From the NCBI GenBank assembly GCA_903642225.1, contig CAHJWI010000009.1:37991-101990 (forward strand): a stretch of 64,000 bases of DNA, in the 5' to 3' direction. A program made the position numbers and the translations under genes. This DNA comes from Acidobacteriaceae bacterium (GTDB lineage: Bacteria > Acidobacteriota > Terriglobia > Terriglobales > Acidobacteriaceae). This document shows positions 25,538-33,330 of the stretch, in pieces (position 1 is the stretch's first letter; each line of letters begins with the position of its first letter). The notes below the pieces were generated by a model. It searched no databases and was not told the origin of the DNA. It saw only the letters and a program-made list of their open reading frames with translations.

Positions 25538-25740
25538 CCCACCCGTAAGGGTAGCACCGCACATTGCGTTCGCCCGCAGTCTCTGGATCTGACAAAGTCG
25601 GCAAGTAACACGAGCTTCGCCTGGTTCACGGGTGCATGAGCATGTAGCTTTACTTTTTTGTAAGAGTATTCTCGGCTCGTCTAGTAAGTCACCCCGATGG
25701 GTGATAGATCGGTCCTCTGCAGTCGCTTAGCATCGCCATC

Positions 25741-26034
25741 ATGTATACGTCTTGTGGATTGCTGCTTCTTGATGGCGGCAGCTTTGCCGTCATAGGATTG
25801 CTGCTGATGCTTGGAGCGGTCGCTTTTTATCTATTGCCATGTATTGTCGCTTCGTCGCGCAAGGTAAGTAGCGCTACAGGCATCGCACTTTTAGATCTGT
25901 TCCTCGGCTGGACTCTTTTGGGATGGCTCGCTGCCTTGATCTGGGCGTGCACAGCGGAAACAGCCCTGCAGGTCCAAATGCGCGATCTTGCAATGCAACA
26001 ACTTGCTTTGTCTCAAAGACAACAAGGAACTTAA
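25741..26034 (+). CDS. Small membrane protein of the superinfection immunity (Imm_superinfect) family
   Basis: A 97-residue protein with two hydrophobic helices (about 14-36 and 50-70). The motif FYLLPCIVA followed by LLDLFLGWTLLGWLAALIWA matches the conserved core of the superinfection immunity family, named after a phage T4 protein that blocks DNA entry of related phages. Chromosomal homologues are widespread and mostly of unknown role. Its codons are less GC-rich than those of neighbours, hinting at acquisition. No convincing Shine-Dalgarno precedes the ATG. The 176-bp gap upstream contains a TCACCC-CGAT-GGGTGA inverted repeat (25689-25704). Confidence 0.75.
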   Translation: MYTSCGLLLLDGGSFAVIGLLLMLGAVAFYLLPCIVASSRKVSSATGIALLDLFLGWTLLGWLAALIWACTAETALQVQMRDLAMQQLALSQRQQGT

Positions 26035-26091
26035 CGTGGTAAGTCTGCTAGCACGCGCTGCAGAGGCTGTCAGATAACCTTTTGCCCGGCC

Positions 26092-27258
26092 TTAGTGCGA
26101 CAGCGCTAGAAAGTTCGCCGTTATCCCCGTTGCCGTCGACGTCAGCGCGTCCAGCTTGCCCGGTGCCGTCGCGTCAAAGCTGTACACGCTCAGGTCAGGC
26201 GACCCGTTCTGCGCCGTCGCCAGCAGATACTTTGCCGTGGAGTCTGCTCCCAGCGTAGACACACCTGCACCCGACGCAAACGGAGATCCACTGATCGCTG
26301 TCAACGCCTCGTTCGTTCCTATGCTCCAGGCAGAAATCGTGCTGTCCCCGTGGTTGGCCACGTACACGTACTTGCCCGCCGTATCCAGCGTTACTGCGTA
26401 CGGGTTGCTCCCCGTCGCGTACACCTTGCTCGTCGTGGGAGTCAGCGCTCCGTTGCTCGCAACCTGCTCCACTACAAGCCCCGCGCTCGTCCCAGTCCGC
26501 ACGACATACAGGTAGCTGCCCGTCGTGTCCCACGCGATGCCATAGTCGCTCGTGACACTCGGTGGCAGCGTCTGCGACAGTTGCGCCAGCGTTGCCGTCG
26601 TGGAATCGAAGCTGAACAGCAGTTCTCCTGCCGTCCCCAGAGCCGCTGCCACCACTGTTCCGGCAGCATTGATCCGCAACGCCCGCGGCACCGATGACCC
26701 GTTCGGCGTAAAGCCGATTCCTCCGCTGCCTGTCACCGTCAGCGACCCGTCGCTGCCAATCGCAAACAGGTCGATCGCATTCCCGCTGCCGTCCAGCACC
26801 ATCAGGTATTTGCCATCCGGCGTCGTCTGCATGTCCACGCAAAACGCATTCGCCAGCGCTGCGCCGCTGTTCAATGCGGTCAACGCACCTGTCGACGAAA
26901 TGCTGTACCCAAAAATCTGCGACGCCGTCCCAATCCACAGAAAGCCATTCCCACGCGACACCGCCAACGCCAGCGGAGCCACACTCAGGCTGATTGGCGA
27001 GCCCGAAAGCGCGGCCAGCGCACCCGCAGTCGAAATGCTGAAGCCGGTCACCGTGTTGCTGCCCGCATTCGCCACAAACGCCATGTTCGGCGTGGTAGTT
27101 GTGCTGCCGCTGGAGCAAGTGGCACTGTGCAGGAAGTTGCCGCAGTCGCCCGTTGTCGTCGCCTTCGTCACAAAGCCGCAGCCCACAACCGGTACCAGCA
27201 AGACAGCCGCAAACACGGCAGCCCAAATCCTTCGCTTACCCACGACTCTCATGTGCAT
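26092..27258 (-). CDS. Beta-propeller fold (lactonase-like) lipoprotein
   Basis: A 388-residue exported protein. The signal peptide ends in a lipobox-like VVGCG (about 24-28). The remainder consists of repeated blades of the YVTN/6-phosphogluconolactonase type: AFVANAGSNTVTGFSIS, YLYVVRTGTSAG, YVYVANHGDSTISAWSI and KYLLATAQNGSPDLSVY. Such acidobacterial proteins are common, and enzymatic lactonase activity has not been shown for most. It lies 41 bp downstream of the Fur-family gene in the same orientation and may be co-transcribed with it. The ATG at 27252 is an equally good start. Confidence 0.83.
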   Translation of the reverse strand: MHMRVVGKRRIWAAVFAAVLLVPVVGCGFVTKATTTGDCGNFLHSATCSSGSTTTTPNMAFVANAGSNTVTGFSISTAGALAALSGSPISLSVAPLALAVSRGNGFLWIGTASQIFGYSISSTGALTALNSGAALANAFCVDMQTTPDGKYLMVLDGSGNAIDLFAIGSDGSLTVTGSGGIGFTPNGSSVPRALRINAAGTVVAAALGTAGELLFSFDSTTATLAQLSQTLPPSVTSDYGIAWDTTGSYLYVVRTGTSAGLVVEQVASNGALTPTTSKVYATGSNPYAVTLDTAGKYVYVANHGDSTISAWSIGTNEALTAISGSPFASGAGVSTLGADSTAKYLLATAQNGSPDLSVYSFDATAPGKLDALTSTATGITANFLALSH

Positions 27259-27299
27259 TGGACGGAGCGACACACACCAGCGTCTCGCCGCTGTGCGGC

Positions 27300-27743
27300 T
27301 TAGTTTGCTTGTGCCTGGCACGCGGAACACACACCTATCACATCGACCGACACACGCTCTACCACAAACCCGCTCGCCAGTCTCATCCGCGGCTCGTCCC
27401 CGCCTAACCGGTCAAAGCCCAGCTCGTCGTGCTCCACGTCCGTCACCCGTTTGCACACGCTGCACACCAGGTGGTGGTGCGGATCCTTATTCATCTCCAC
27501 CCGCAATGTTCCATGGTGCATGCTCAACTCGCGCAGAACGCCGCTCTGCACAAACAAGTGAATGTTCTTGTACACGGTCGCCAGTGAGATCGACGGTATG
27601 CGCTGCTTTACCGACGCATACACCTCTTCCGGCGAAGGATGCCCGTGCATCCCCTGCATCGTCTCGTACAGCACCTGTCTCTGATGCGTCACGGCAATGC
27701 CATGCTCCGCACATAGAGCCCTAAATGTCAGTCCGTCCTGCAT
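27300..27743 (-). CDS. Fur-family transcriptional regulator, PerR-like
   Basis: A 147-residue metal-dependent repressor. The winged helix (about 1-85) has the family motif VTHQRQVLYETM and the recognition helix SISLATVYKNIHLF. The dimerisation domain carries HHHLVCSVCKRV and a C-terminal CSAC, two CxxC pairs expected to bind structural zinc. Lack of the His-rich Fur signature and similarity to Bacillus PerR suggest peroxide or Mn/Fe sensing; this is inference. A strong Shine-Dalgarno, GAGGGTG, precedes the ATG. It is divergent from the glycosidase gene, with 159 bp between them. Confidence 0.88.
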   Translation of the reverse strand: MQDGLTFRALCAEHGIAVTHQRQVLYETMQGMHGHPSPEEVYASVKQRIPSISLATVYKNIHLFVQSGVLRELSMHHGTLRVEMNKDPHHHLVCSVCKRVTDVEHDELGFDRLGGDEPRMRLASGFVVERVSVDVIGVCSACQAQAN

Positions 27744-27847
27744 GTCACCCTCAAGTAGAAAAGACCCTGCCCCGCAAGTCAAGATGCCCGCGCACCGCGC
27801 AGCTGTGTGCGGCGCAAAGGATCTGCACCCGCCGCCACTTGGCAACA

Positions 27848-27865
27848 TGTATGCGCTTGCATACA
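27848..27865. promoter_or_regulatory. Candidate operator, palindrome TGTATGC-N4-GCATACA
   Basis: A perfect 7+4+7 inverted repeat, TGTATGCGCTTGCATACA, lies between the divergent Fur-family gene and the glycosidase gene, 38 bp before the glycosidase ATG. It has the size of a GntR- or LacI-type operator. It does not match known Fur or PerR boxes. Confidence 0.45.
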
Positions 27866-27902
27866 CTTTCCGCAGCCGAGCCACAGCCATCTCCGGAGTC
27901 CC

Positions 27903-29057
27903 ATGACACTTGCCAGACGCATCCTCGCCACCGCCGCTCTCGTGTTTTGCACCGCACCGGCCTTCTGCGCCAACGCCCCGCGAGCCCGCTGGTCTGAAGC
28001 TGAAGCCACCGCCTACATGGCTCACCAGCCCTACCCCGTCGGCGGCAACTTCCTTCCCGCCGACGCTATCAACCAGCTGCAAATGTGGCAAAGCAGCACT
28101 TGGGACCCCGCGGAGATCGACAAGGAACTCGGCTGGGCGCAGGGCATCGGCATGACGACCATGCGCGTCTTCCTGCACGACATGCTCTGGCAGCAGGACA
28201 GCAAAGGCTTGGAACACCGCGTCGACGAATTCCTCAGCATCGCGGCAAAGCACAACATCAAACCCGTCTTCGTTCTTTTCGACAGCTGCTGGGATCCCGA
28301 TCCCAAGCTCGGCCCGCAGCACCCGCCCATCCCCGGCGTCCACAACAGCGGCTGGGTCCAGTCACCCGGTCTTGCTCTCGCAGACTCCGCACAGCAGCCC
28401 CGCTTTGAAGCCTATGTCAAGGGCATCGTCGGTCACTTCGCCTCCGACAAGCGCATCCTTGCCTGGGACCTTTGGAACGAACCCGACAACAGCGGCGGCG
28501 GCAACTACCCGCACGACCTCAAGAATAAAACCGACCTCATGGACAGCATGCTCCCCCACGTCTTCGCCTGGGCACGCTCCGTCGGCCCCATTCAGCCCCT
28601 CACCAGCGGCGTCTGGACACACGACAACTGGGCCGACCCCACCCTCCTCAGCCCCACCGAAACAATCCAGCTGGGCGAATCCGACATCATCAGCTTCCAC
28701 GACTACAGCTGGCCTGAAACCTTCGAGAAACGCATCGTCCAGCTCGAGACTCTTCACCGCCCCATCCTTTGCACGGAATACATGGCCCGCGGCGCCGGCT
28801 CCACCTTCGACGGCAGCCTGCCCATCGCTGCCAAACACCACGTCGGCGCCATCAACTGGGGCCTCGTCCAGGGCCTGAGCCAAACCTACCTCCCCTGGGA
28901 CAGCTGGAAGCTCCCCTACACCGACCGCGAACCCACGGTTTGGTTCCACGACGTCTTCTACACCGATGGCAAAGTCTATCGACAAGCCGAAGCCGACGAG
29001 ATCAAGCGCATCTCCGCCGAGCAGAACGGGAGCCGCACCATCGCCGCCGCACAGTAG
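27903..29057 (+). CDS. Secreted glycoside hydrolase, GH5-like (cellulase fold)
   Basis: A 384-residue exported TIM-barrel glycosidase. The signal peptide covers about 1-20 (RRILATAALVFCTAPAFC). The acid/base Glu is in AWDLWNEPDN and the nucleophile Glu is probably in ILCTEYMARG, matching clan A enzymes. A second conserved barrel feature is GNFLPADAINQLQMW near the N-terminus. The substrate may be a beta-glucan or beta-mannan, which cannot be resolved here. The ATG at 27903 gives a signal peptide; the open frame extends further upstream but without one. Confidence 0.85.
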   Translation: MTLARRILATAALVFCTAPAFCANAPRARWSEAEATAYMAHQPYPVGGNFLPADAINQLQMWQSSTWDPAEIDKELGWAQGIGMTTMRVFLHDMLWQQDSKGLEHRVDEFLSIAAKHNIKPVFVLFDSCWDPDPKLGPQHPPIPGVHNSGWVQSPGLALADSAQQPRFEAYVKGIVGHFASDKRILAWDLWNEPDNSGGGNYPHDLKNKTDLMDSMLPHVFAWARSVGPIQPLTSGVWTHDNWADPTLLSPTETIQLGESDIISFHDYSWPETFEKRIVQLETLHRPILCTEYMARGAGSTFDGSLPIAAKHHVGAINWGLVQGLSQTYLPWDSWKLPYTDREPTVWFHDVFYTDGKVYRQAEADEIKRISAEQNGSRTIAAAQ

Positions 29058-29151
29058 CCATGGCACCAGTGCCCATGTCCAAACCACCGGACGTGGGTTC
29101 CTCGCCCCGGCCCGCTCCACGCGCCTCTCAGACCATTTATCGTGAAGGTAG

Positions 29152-29586
29152 ATGCGGACCTTCACCCTGCCAGAAGCGCAGACGCTCATTCCCGTGCTCG
29201 ACGCCCTTCTCCAACGCGCCCAGACCGCCGCCGGCGTCGCCACTGCACGCGAGCATTCCCTGCAATCGCTTCACCAGTCCATCTTCCTCGCCGGCGGCAT
29301 GCGCGTTGACCTGCTTCGCGTCGCCACCATCAAGGGCGAACACGACAAAGCCGTGGAAGACGCACGCACCACCCTCGGCGAAATCGACGAGATCGGTGTC
29401 GAAGTGAAAGACCTCCACACCGGCCTGCTCGAATTCCCTTTCCAGCTCGACGAAGATGTCGTCCTCCTCTGCTGGACGCAGGGCGAATCCAGCATCACCG
29501 CATACCGCACCGCCGACCAGAGCTACGACGACCGCCAGCCCCTGGACGACCGCTTCCTCCGCGGCAACAACGACCGCCCCCACTAG
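29152..29586 (+). CDS. DUF2203 family protein
   Basis: A 144-residue protein of the uncharacterised DUF2203 family. Typical features are RTFTLPEAQTLIPVLDALL at the N-terminus, a long helical region with coiled-coil character (about 20-85), and a conserved C-terminal block VVLLCWTQGESSITAYRTADQSYDDRQPL. No enzymatic motif is apparent. It is followed 122 bp later by the Tat genes in the same direction. GAAGGT precedes the ATG. Confidence 0.83.
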   Translation: MRTFTLPEAQTLIPVLDALLQRAQTAAGVATAREHSLQSLHQSIFLAGGMRVDLLRVATIKGEHDKAVEDARTTLGEIDEIGVEVKDLHTGLLEFPFQLDEDVVLLCWTQGESSITAYRTADQSYDDRQPLDDRFLRGNNDRPH

Positions 29587-29708
29587 CACAACACCTGGCT
29601 GCGCCATCTTCACCGCGCCCACTCCGCTTGCAACCCGCAACAACGCAAAGCGCGATTAAGGTGGGTCCAATCAACCCCGCCCACCTGCCTCCGTTATGAT
29701 GGAGACCG

Positions 29709-30347
29709 ATGCCCAGTCTCGGCGATTCCGTCTTTATCTTCATGCTGGCGCTCATGCTCCTCGGCCCCAAGAAGCTGCCCCAACTCGCCCGCCAGCTCGG
29801 CAAGCTCATGGCCGAGTTCCGCAAGGCCTCGAACGACTTCCGCATGCAGATGGAAGATGAGCTCCGCATCGAAGATCAGAAAGAGCACCAGAAAAAGGTG
29901 GACGCCCTCGCTCCGCCACCCTCCACCGTGCCCGATCCCACCATCCCCACGGAAGATCCACCACACCCCCATCTGCCGGCTCTCACTGATAACTCCATTG
30001 CGCCGCAGAGCCTTGAACTGTCGGCAGAAGGCATCCAGCCCATCGCTGAATCCGGCGAGCTCAAGATGATGCCTCCCTCTACCGGCCTGCCCGTTGAAAG
30101 CTCCGCCCGCCGCTCCCCCTTTGCCTCCTCCAACACCGGCCGCGACACGTTTCAGCCGGAGCCTGACGCAACCCCGGACACCACCACCGGCATGAGTAGC
30201 GAAGAACCCAGCGAAGCCGCACTTAGCGCATCCACGGGGTCCAATGGGTTCCACGAATCGCCCCCGCCACCGCCTCCCTACGAACCCCCACCCGACCGCA
30301 GCCACCCCGCCATGATCGGCGAAGGCGAGCGCGCCACCCACGCCTAA
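29709..30347 (+). CDS. Sec-independent translocase subunit TatA/TatB
   Basis: A 212-residue Tat subunit. The N-terminal membrane helix (about 5-20, DSVFIFMLALMLLGPKKLP) is followed by the family amphipathic helix PQLARQLGKLMAEFRKA and a charged segment. The C-terminal 140 residues are Pro/Ser/Thr-rich and low in complexity, far longer than TatA and more like TatB. With TatC encoded 23 bp downstream it forms the twin-arginine export system for folded proteins. TatA versus TatB cannot be decided from sequence; the EFRKASNDFR region favours TatB-like. Confidence 0.88.
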   Translation: MPSLGDSVFIFMLALMLLGPKKLPQLARQLGKLMAEFRKASNDFRMQMEDELRIEDQKEHQKKVDALAPPPSTVPDPTIPTEDPPHPHLPALTDNSIAPQSLELSAEGIQPIAESGELKMMPPSTGLPVESSARRSPFASSNTGRDTFQPEPDATPDTTTGMSSEEPSEAALSASTGSNGFHESPPPPPPYEPPPDRSHPAMIGEGERATHA

Positions 30348-30370
30348 CAACCCCAAGGAGGCAGGCACCC

Positions 30371-31147
30371 ATGCCAGACGTCCTCGATCAAGTCCGCACC
30401 GAAGCCGCAGCCCGCGCCGAGCTGCCCGGCATGAGCCTCATGGAGCACCTCCAGGAGCTCCGCGCCCGTCTGCTCCACTCCGCCGCCGCCCTGCTCATCG
30501 GCTTCGCCATCGCGTACATCTTCCACGAGCGGCTCTTCGACATTGTCCAGCGCCCCATGGACATGCTCCACTACCAGCTCAACTTCACCCACCCCACCGA
30601 CGGCCTCAACCTCTACCTGAAAACCGCCCTCTACGGCGGTGCCATCCTCGCCGCGCCCTACATCCTCTACCAGGTCTGGCTCTTCATTTCGCCCGGCCTG
30701 TACTCGCATGAAAAGCGTTACGTCTGGCCCTTCATGACGGCCACCGTCACCCTCTTCCTTGCCGGTGCCTGGTTCGGCTATCGCTACGTCCTTCCCTCCG
30801 CCCTCCGTGTGCTCATCGGCGACTTCGGCAAACGCTTCCACCCCATCATCACCATCGACGACTACACCGGCTTTTTCTCCGCCATCATCTTCGGCCTCGG
30901 CGCCAGCTTTGAGCTGCCCATCGTCATCTTTTTCCTCGCCCTCTTCGGCATCGTCGACGCCAAGTTTCTCGTCCGCAACATGCGCTACGCTGTCCTCATC
31001 ATCTTCGTCATCGCGGCCATCATCTGCCCCCTGCCAGACCCGCTCAGCATGTGCCTCTTCGCCATGCCCATGCTCATCCTCTACGCCCTCTCCGTCGGTG
31101 TCGCCTGGTTCGTCCACCCCGCCCGCCGCAAGGTTGCCGCGGCATAA
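30371..31147 (+). CDS. tatC: Sec-independent protein translocase TatC
   Basis: A 258-residue integral membrane protein with six predicted helices and the TatC signatures SLMEHLQELRARLLHS at the N-terminus (twin-arginine signal recognition), APYILYQVWLFISPGLYSHE, and FFLALFGIVDAKFL. It binds RR-type signal peptides and recruits TatA. A strong Shine-Dalgarno (AAGGAGG) is present. It directly follows the TatA/B gene, so both are probably one transcript. Confidence 0.97.
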   Translation: MPDVLDQVRTEAAARAELPGMSLMEHLQELRARLLHSAAALLIGFAIAYIFHERLFDIVQRPMDMLHYQLNFTHPTDGLNLYLKTALYGGAILAAPYILYQVWLFISPGLYSHEKRYVWPFMTATVTLFLAGAWFGYRYVLPSALRVLIGDFGKRFHPIITIDDYTGFFSAIIFGLGASFELPIVIFFLALFGIVDAKFLVRNMRYAVLIIFVIAAIICPLPDPLSMCLFAMPMLILYALSVGVAWFVHPARRKVAAA

Positions 31148-31168
31148 TCTCCGCGGGAGCACAGCTCT

Positions 31169-31246
31169 GGTGCCCATTCCTTTCATGGGCTTTACCGTGA
31201 AAAGGTTGGCTCAGAACAATCGCTCATTCGTTCGCAGAGCGATTCC
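31169..31246 (+). repeat. Dispersed intergenic repeat, copy B
   Basis: Begins GGTGCCCATTCCTTTC, has GGTTGGCTCAG in the middle and ends with an AATCGCTC/GAGCGATT inverted repeat. It shares block order with copies at 8778-8871 and 32317-32420. It fills most of the gap between tatC and the TerC gene. Confidence 0.6.
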
Positions 31247-31301
31247 GCCTCAAGCACCCATCGACCTGCCGCTCTCATCTAGAAACGTTCAGGAGTGATC
31301 C

Positions 31302-32219
31302 ATGCCCGATGCACGCATCATCCATTGGGTGGTCTTCCACGTCCTGCTCGTGATCCTTCTCACCACGGAGTGGCTGCTCCTCCGCAAGCAAACCCCGGCT
31401 CGCTCCTACATCGCCACGGCCATGTGGCTGCTCGGCGCGCTCGCGTTTACGGCATACATCTATCTCACGCTTGACCAGCGCCTCGGCACCCAGTTCATCG
31501 CCAGCTACGCGCTTGAAGAATCCCTCTCCATCGACAATCTCTTCGTCTTCCTTCTTCTCTTCCAAAGCTTCAATATCGAGCGGAAGCAGCAGCGCAAAGT
31601 ACTCTTCTGGGGCATCCTCGGTGCCGTCATCATGCGCGCGGCCTTCATCGTCGCCGGTGTCGCCCTGCTGAAACGCTTTGAGTGGATCACCTACATTTTC
31701 GCCGTGCTCCTGCTTATCGCCGCCGTCCGCCTCGTTCTTCCGCAGGACCACGACAACCCCAAGAAACCGGCCTGGCGCACCTGGCTTGAAACAAAGCTGT
31801 CCTTCTCTGAAAGTCAGGCAGGCTTCTTCGTCCCGGAAGGCGGCAAGCGCAAGCCCACCATCCTCCTTCTGGCCCTGTGCGCCATCGCTGTCACAGACTT
31901 CGTCTTCGCCCTCGACAGCATCCCCGCTGTACTCTCCATCACCCGTCACACCTTTATCGCGTACAGCAGCAATATCCTTGCCGTCATGGGCCTGCGTTCG
32001 CTCTACTTCGTCCTGTCGCACGCATTGGCAAAGCTCACCTACCTGCACTACGGCCTGGCTGCTGTCCTCGCCTTCGCTGGCATAAAAATGCTCATCGCCC
32101 CCTGGTTCGACTTCACAGCCATCGCCTCGCTCGCCGTCATTTTCGGCATCCTCCTCCTCACCGTCCTTGTCTCGCTCGTCATTCAGAACAACCGCAACAG
32201 CGACCCCGACGTCGCCTGA
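31302..32219 (+). CDS. TerC/Alx family membrane protein
   Basis: A 305-residue membrane protein with about nine hydrophobic helices. Diagnostic acidic motifs are YALEESLSIDNLFVFLL (about 67-83) and AVTDFVFALDSIPAVLSI (about 198-215), which bind metal in this family. The Alx branch exports Mn2+ and responds to alkaline pH; tellurite resistance is the historical name. The role in Mn homeostasis or in metallating exported enzymes is inference. Shine-Dalgarno AGGAG precedes the ATG. The stop codon lies within a 20-bp tandem repeat. Confidence 0.92.
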   Translation: MPDARIIHWVVFHVLLVILLTTEWLLLRKQTPARSYIATAMWLLGALAFTAYIYLTLDQRLGTQFIASYALEESLSIDNLFVFLLLFQSFNIERKQQRKVLFWGILGAVIMRAAFIVAGVALLKRFEWITYIFAVLLLIAAVRLVLPQDHDNPKKPAWRTWLETKLSFSESQAGFFVPEGGKRKPTILLLALCAIAVTDFVFALDSIPAVLSITRHTFIAYSSNILAVMGLRSLYFVLSHALAKLTYLHYGLAAVLAFAGIKMLIAPWFDFTAIASLAVIFGILLLTVLVSLVIQNNRNSDPDVA

Positions 32220-32256
32220 CCTGACCTGACGTCGCCTGACCTGACCTGACGTCGCT
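32208..32256 (+). repeat. 20-bp tandem repeat over the TerC stop codon
   Basis: GACGTCGCCTGACCTGACCT occurs twice, at 32208-32227 and 32228-32247, followed by a 9-bp partial copy; degenerate CAGGCCTGA blocks continue to about 32290. The TerC TGA is inside the first unit. Internal CCTGA steps make slippage likely. Confidence 0.9.
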
Positions 32257-32316
32257 AAATCAGGCCTGACGTAGGTAGACCAGGCCTGAACAGACGTCTT
32301 GAGATGGTGAAACCCG

Positions 32317-32420
32317 GGTGCCCCGTTCTTTCGCTCGGCCAGACCTTAGAGCCGTACGATCTGCCGGCGCGAAAGCGTGGGGTCAGCGCAAAGCGCTCGT
32401 TCGCTCGCAAGAGCGACCCC
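32317..32420 (+). repeat. Dispersed intergenic repeat, copy C
   Basis: Begins GGTGCCCCGTTCTTTCGC, includes GCGAAAGCGTGGGGTCAGCG, and ends with AGCGCTCGTTCGCTCGC and a complementary stretch. TTTCGC pairs with GCGAAA, so the 5' half can fold into a hairpin. It is homologous in block order to copies A and B. Confidence 0.65.
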
Positions 32421-32449
32421 TCGCATAAACGACACATCTGAATGAGGCT

Positions 32450-33148
32450 ATGACCCCCATCGCCCACATCGCCGAACTCTGGCGATACCCCGTCAAAGGC
32501 ATGCGCGGCGAACGGGTCAACACTCTCGATCTGCTCATCGACGGCATCGCCCACGACCGCCGCTTCGCCTTTGAAAGCTCCGCGGCACCCCGCGGCAAAC
32601 CCCTCCTCAGCGGCTCAGAGCGTGCCCAGATGCTGCTCTCCACCGCCACTGTCCGCAACGGCATCACCTGCGTCCGCACCCCAACCGGCGGCGAGTTCGA
32701 CATCGACAGTCCCGCCCTCCTTTCCGCGCTTGCGCTGAACCCCGGTACCCTCCGCCTCGTTCATAGCCAGCGACCTCTCACGGACGTCCGCCCGGTTGCA
32801 CTCCTCTCCACCCAGACCACGGCACAACTCGGCAGAGAACTGGCCGAAGCCGTCGACCCTCGCCGCTTCCGCGCCAATATCGTACTTTCGTTCGACACCT
32901 CCAGCGAGAACTCCCCGGAGAACCATCTCCCTGGCCTCACCCTTCGACTTGGCCCTACAGCCACTCTCGCGGTCACCGAGCGCATTCCCCGCTGCCGCAT
33001 CGTCACTCTCAGTCCCGACACGGCTCAGCCCTATCCCGCCTTGATGAAGCACCTTGACCGCCGCCACAGCGGACGCATCGGCGTCTACGCCATCACGCTC
33101 AAACCCGGCCCACTTCACGTCGGCGATCCTGTCTGCGTCTCCCCGTAA
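32450..33148 (+). CDS. MOSC domain protein, YcbX-like
   Basis: A 232-residue protein with the N-terminal MOSC beta-barrel (IAELWRYPVKGMRGERV) and the MOSC domain (about 105-230), including the conserved Cys region TERIPRCRIVTL and the C-terminal KPGPLHVGDPV. The family uses molybdenum-cofactor sulfur chemistry, for example reduction of N-hydroxylated compounds. No iron-sulfur domain is fused. ATG is preceded by GAGG. The substrate is not predictable. Confidence 0.85.
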   Translation: MTPIAHIAELWRYPVKGMRGERVNTLDLLIDGIAHDRRFAFESSAAPRGKPLLSGSERAQMLLSTATVRNGITCVRTPTGGEFDIDSPALLSALALNPGTLRLVHSQRPLTDVRPVALLSTQTTAQLGRELAEAVDPRRFRANIVLSFDTSSENSPENHLPGLTLRLGPTATLAVTERIPRCRIVTLSPDTAQPYPALMKHLDRRHSGRIGVYAITLKPGPLHVGDPVCVSP

Positions 33149-33330
33149 CCCGCTGCCAAGATCAGGTGCAATCCCGCGCTTCCTGAACGCGTGGGCGAAC
33201 TTCCCGGCCACACCCGGCAAACACAGGATTTCCATACCGCGGTCCAACAGAATCAAAATGTGAGAGGCGAGGGGAGAGGAGGTCCATCTACCCACGCATC
33301 CTTCTCCGCCAGGTCCCGTCCAACACATGT

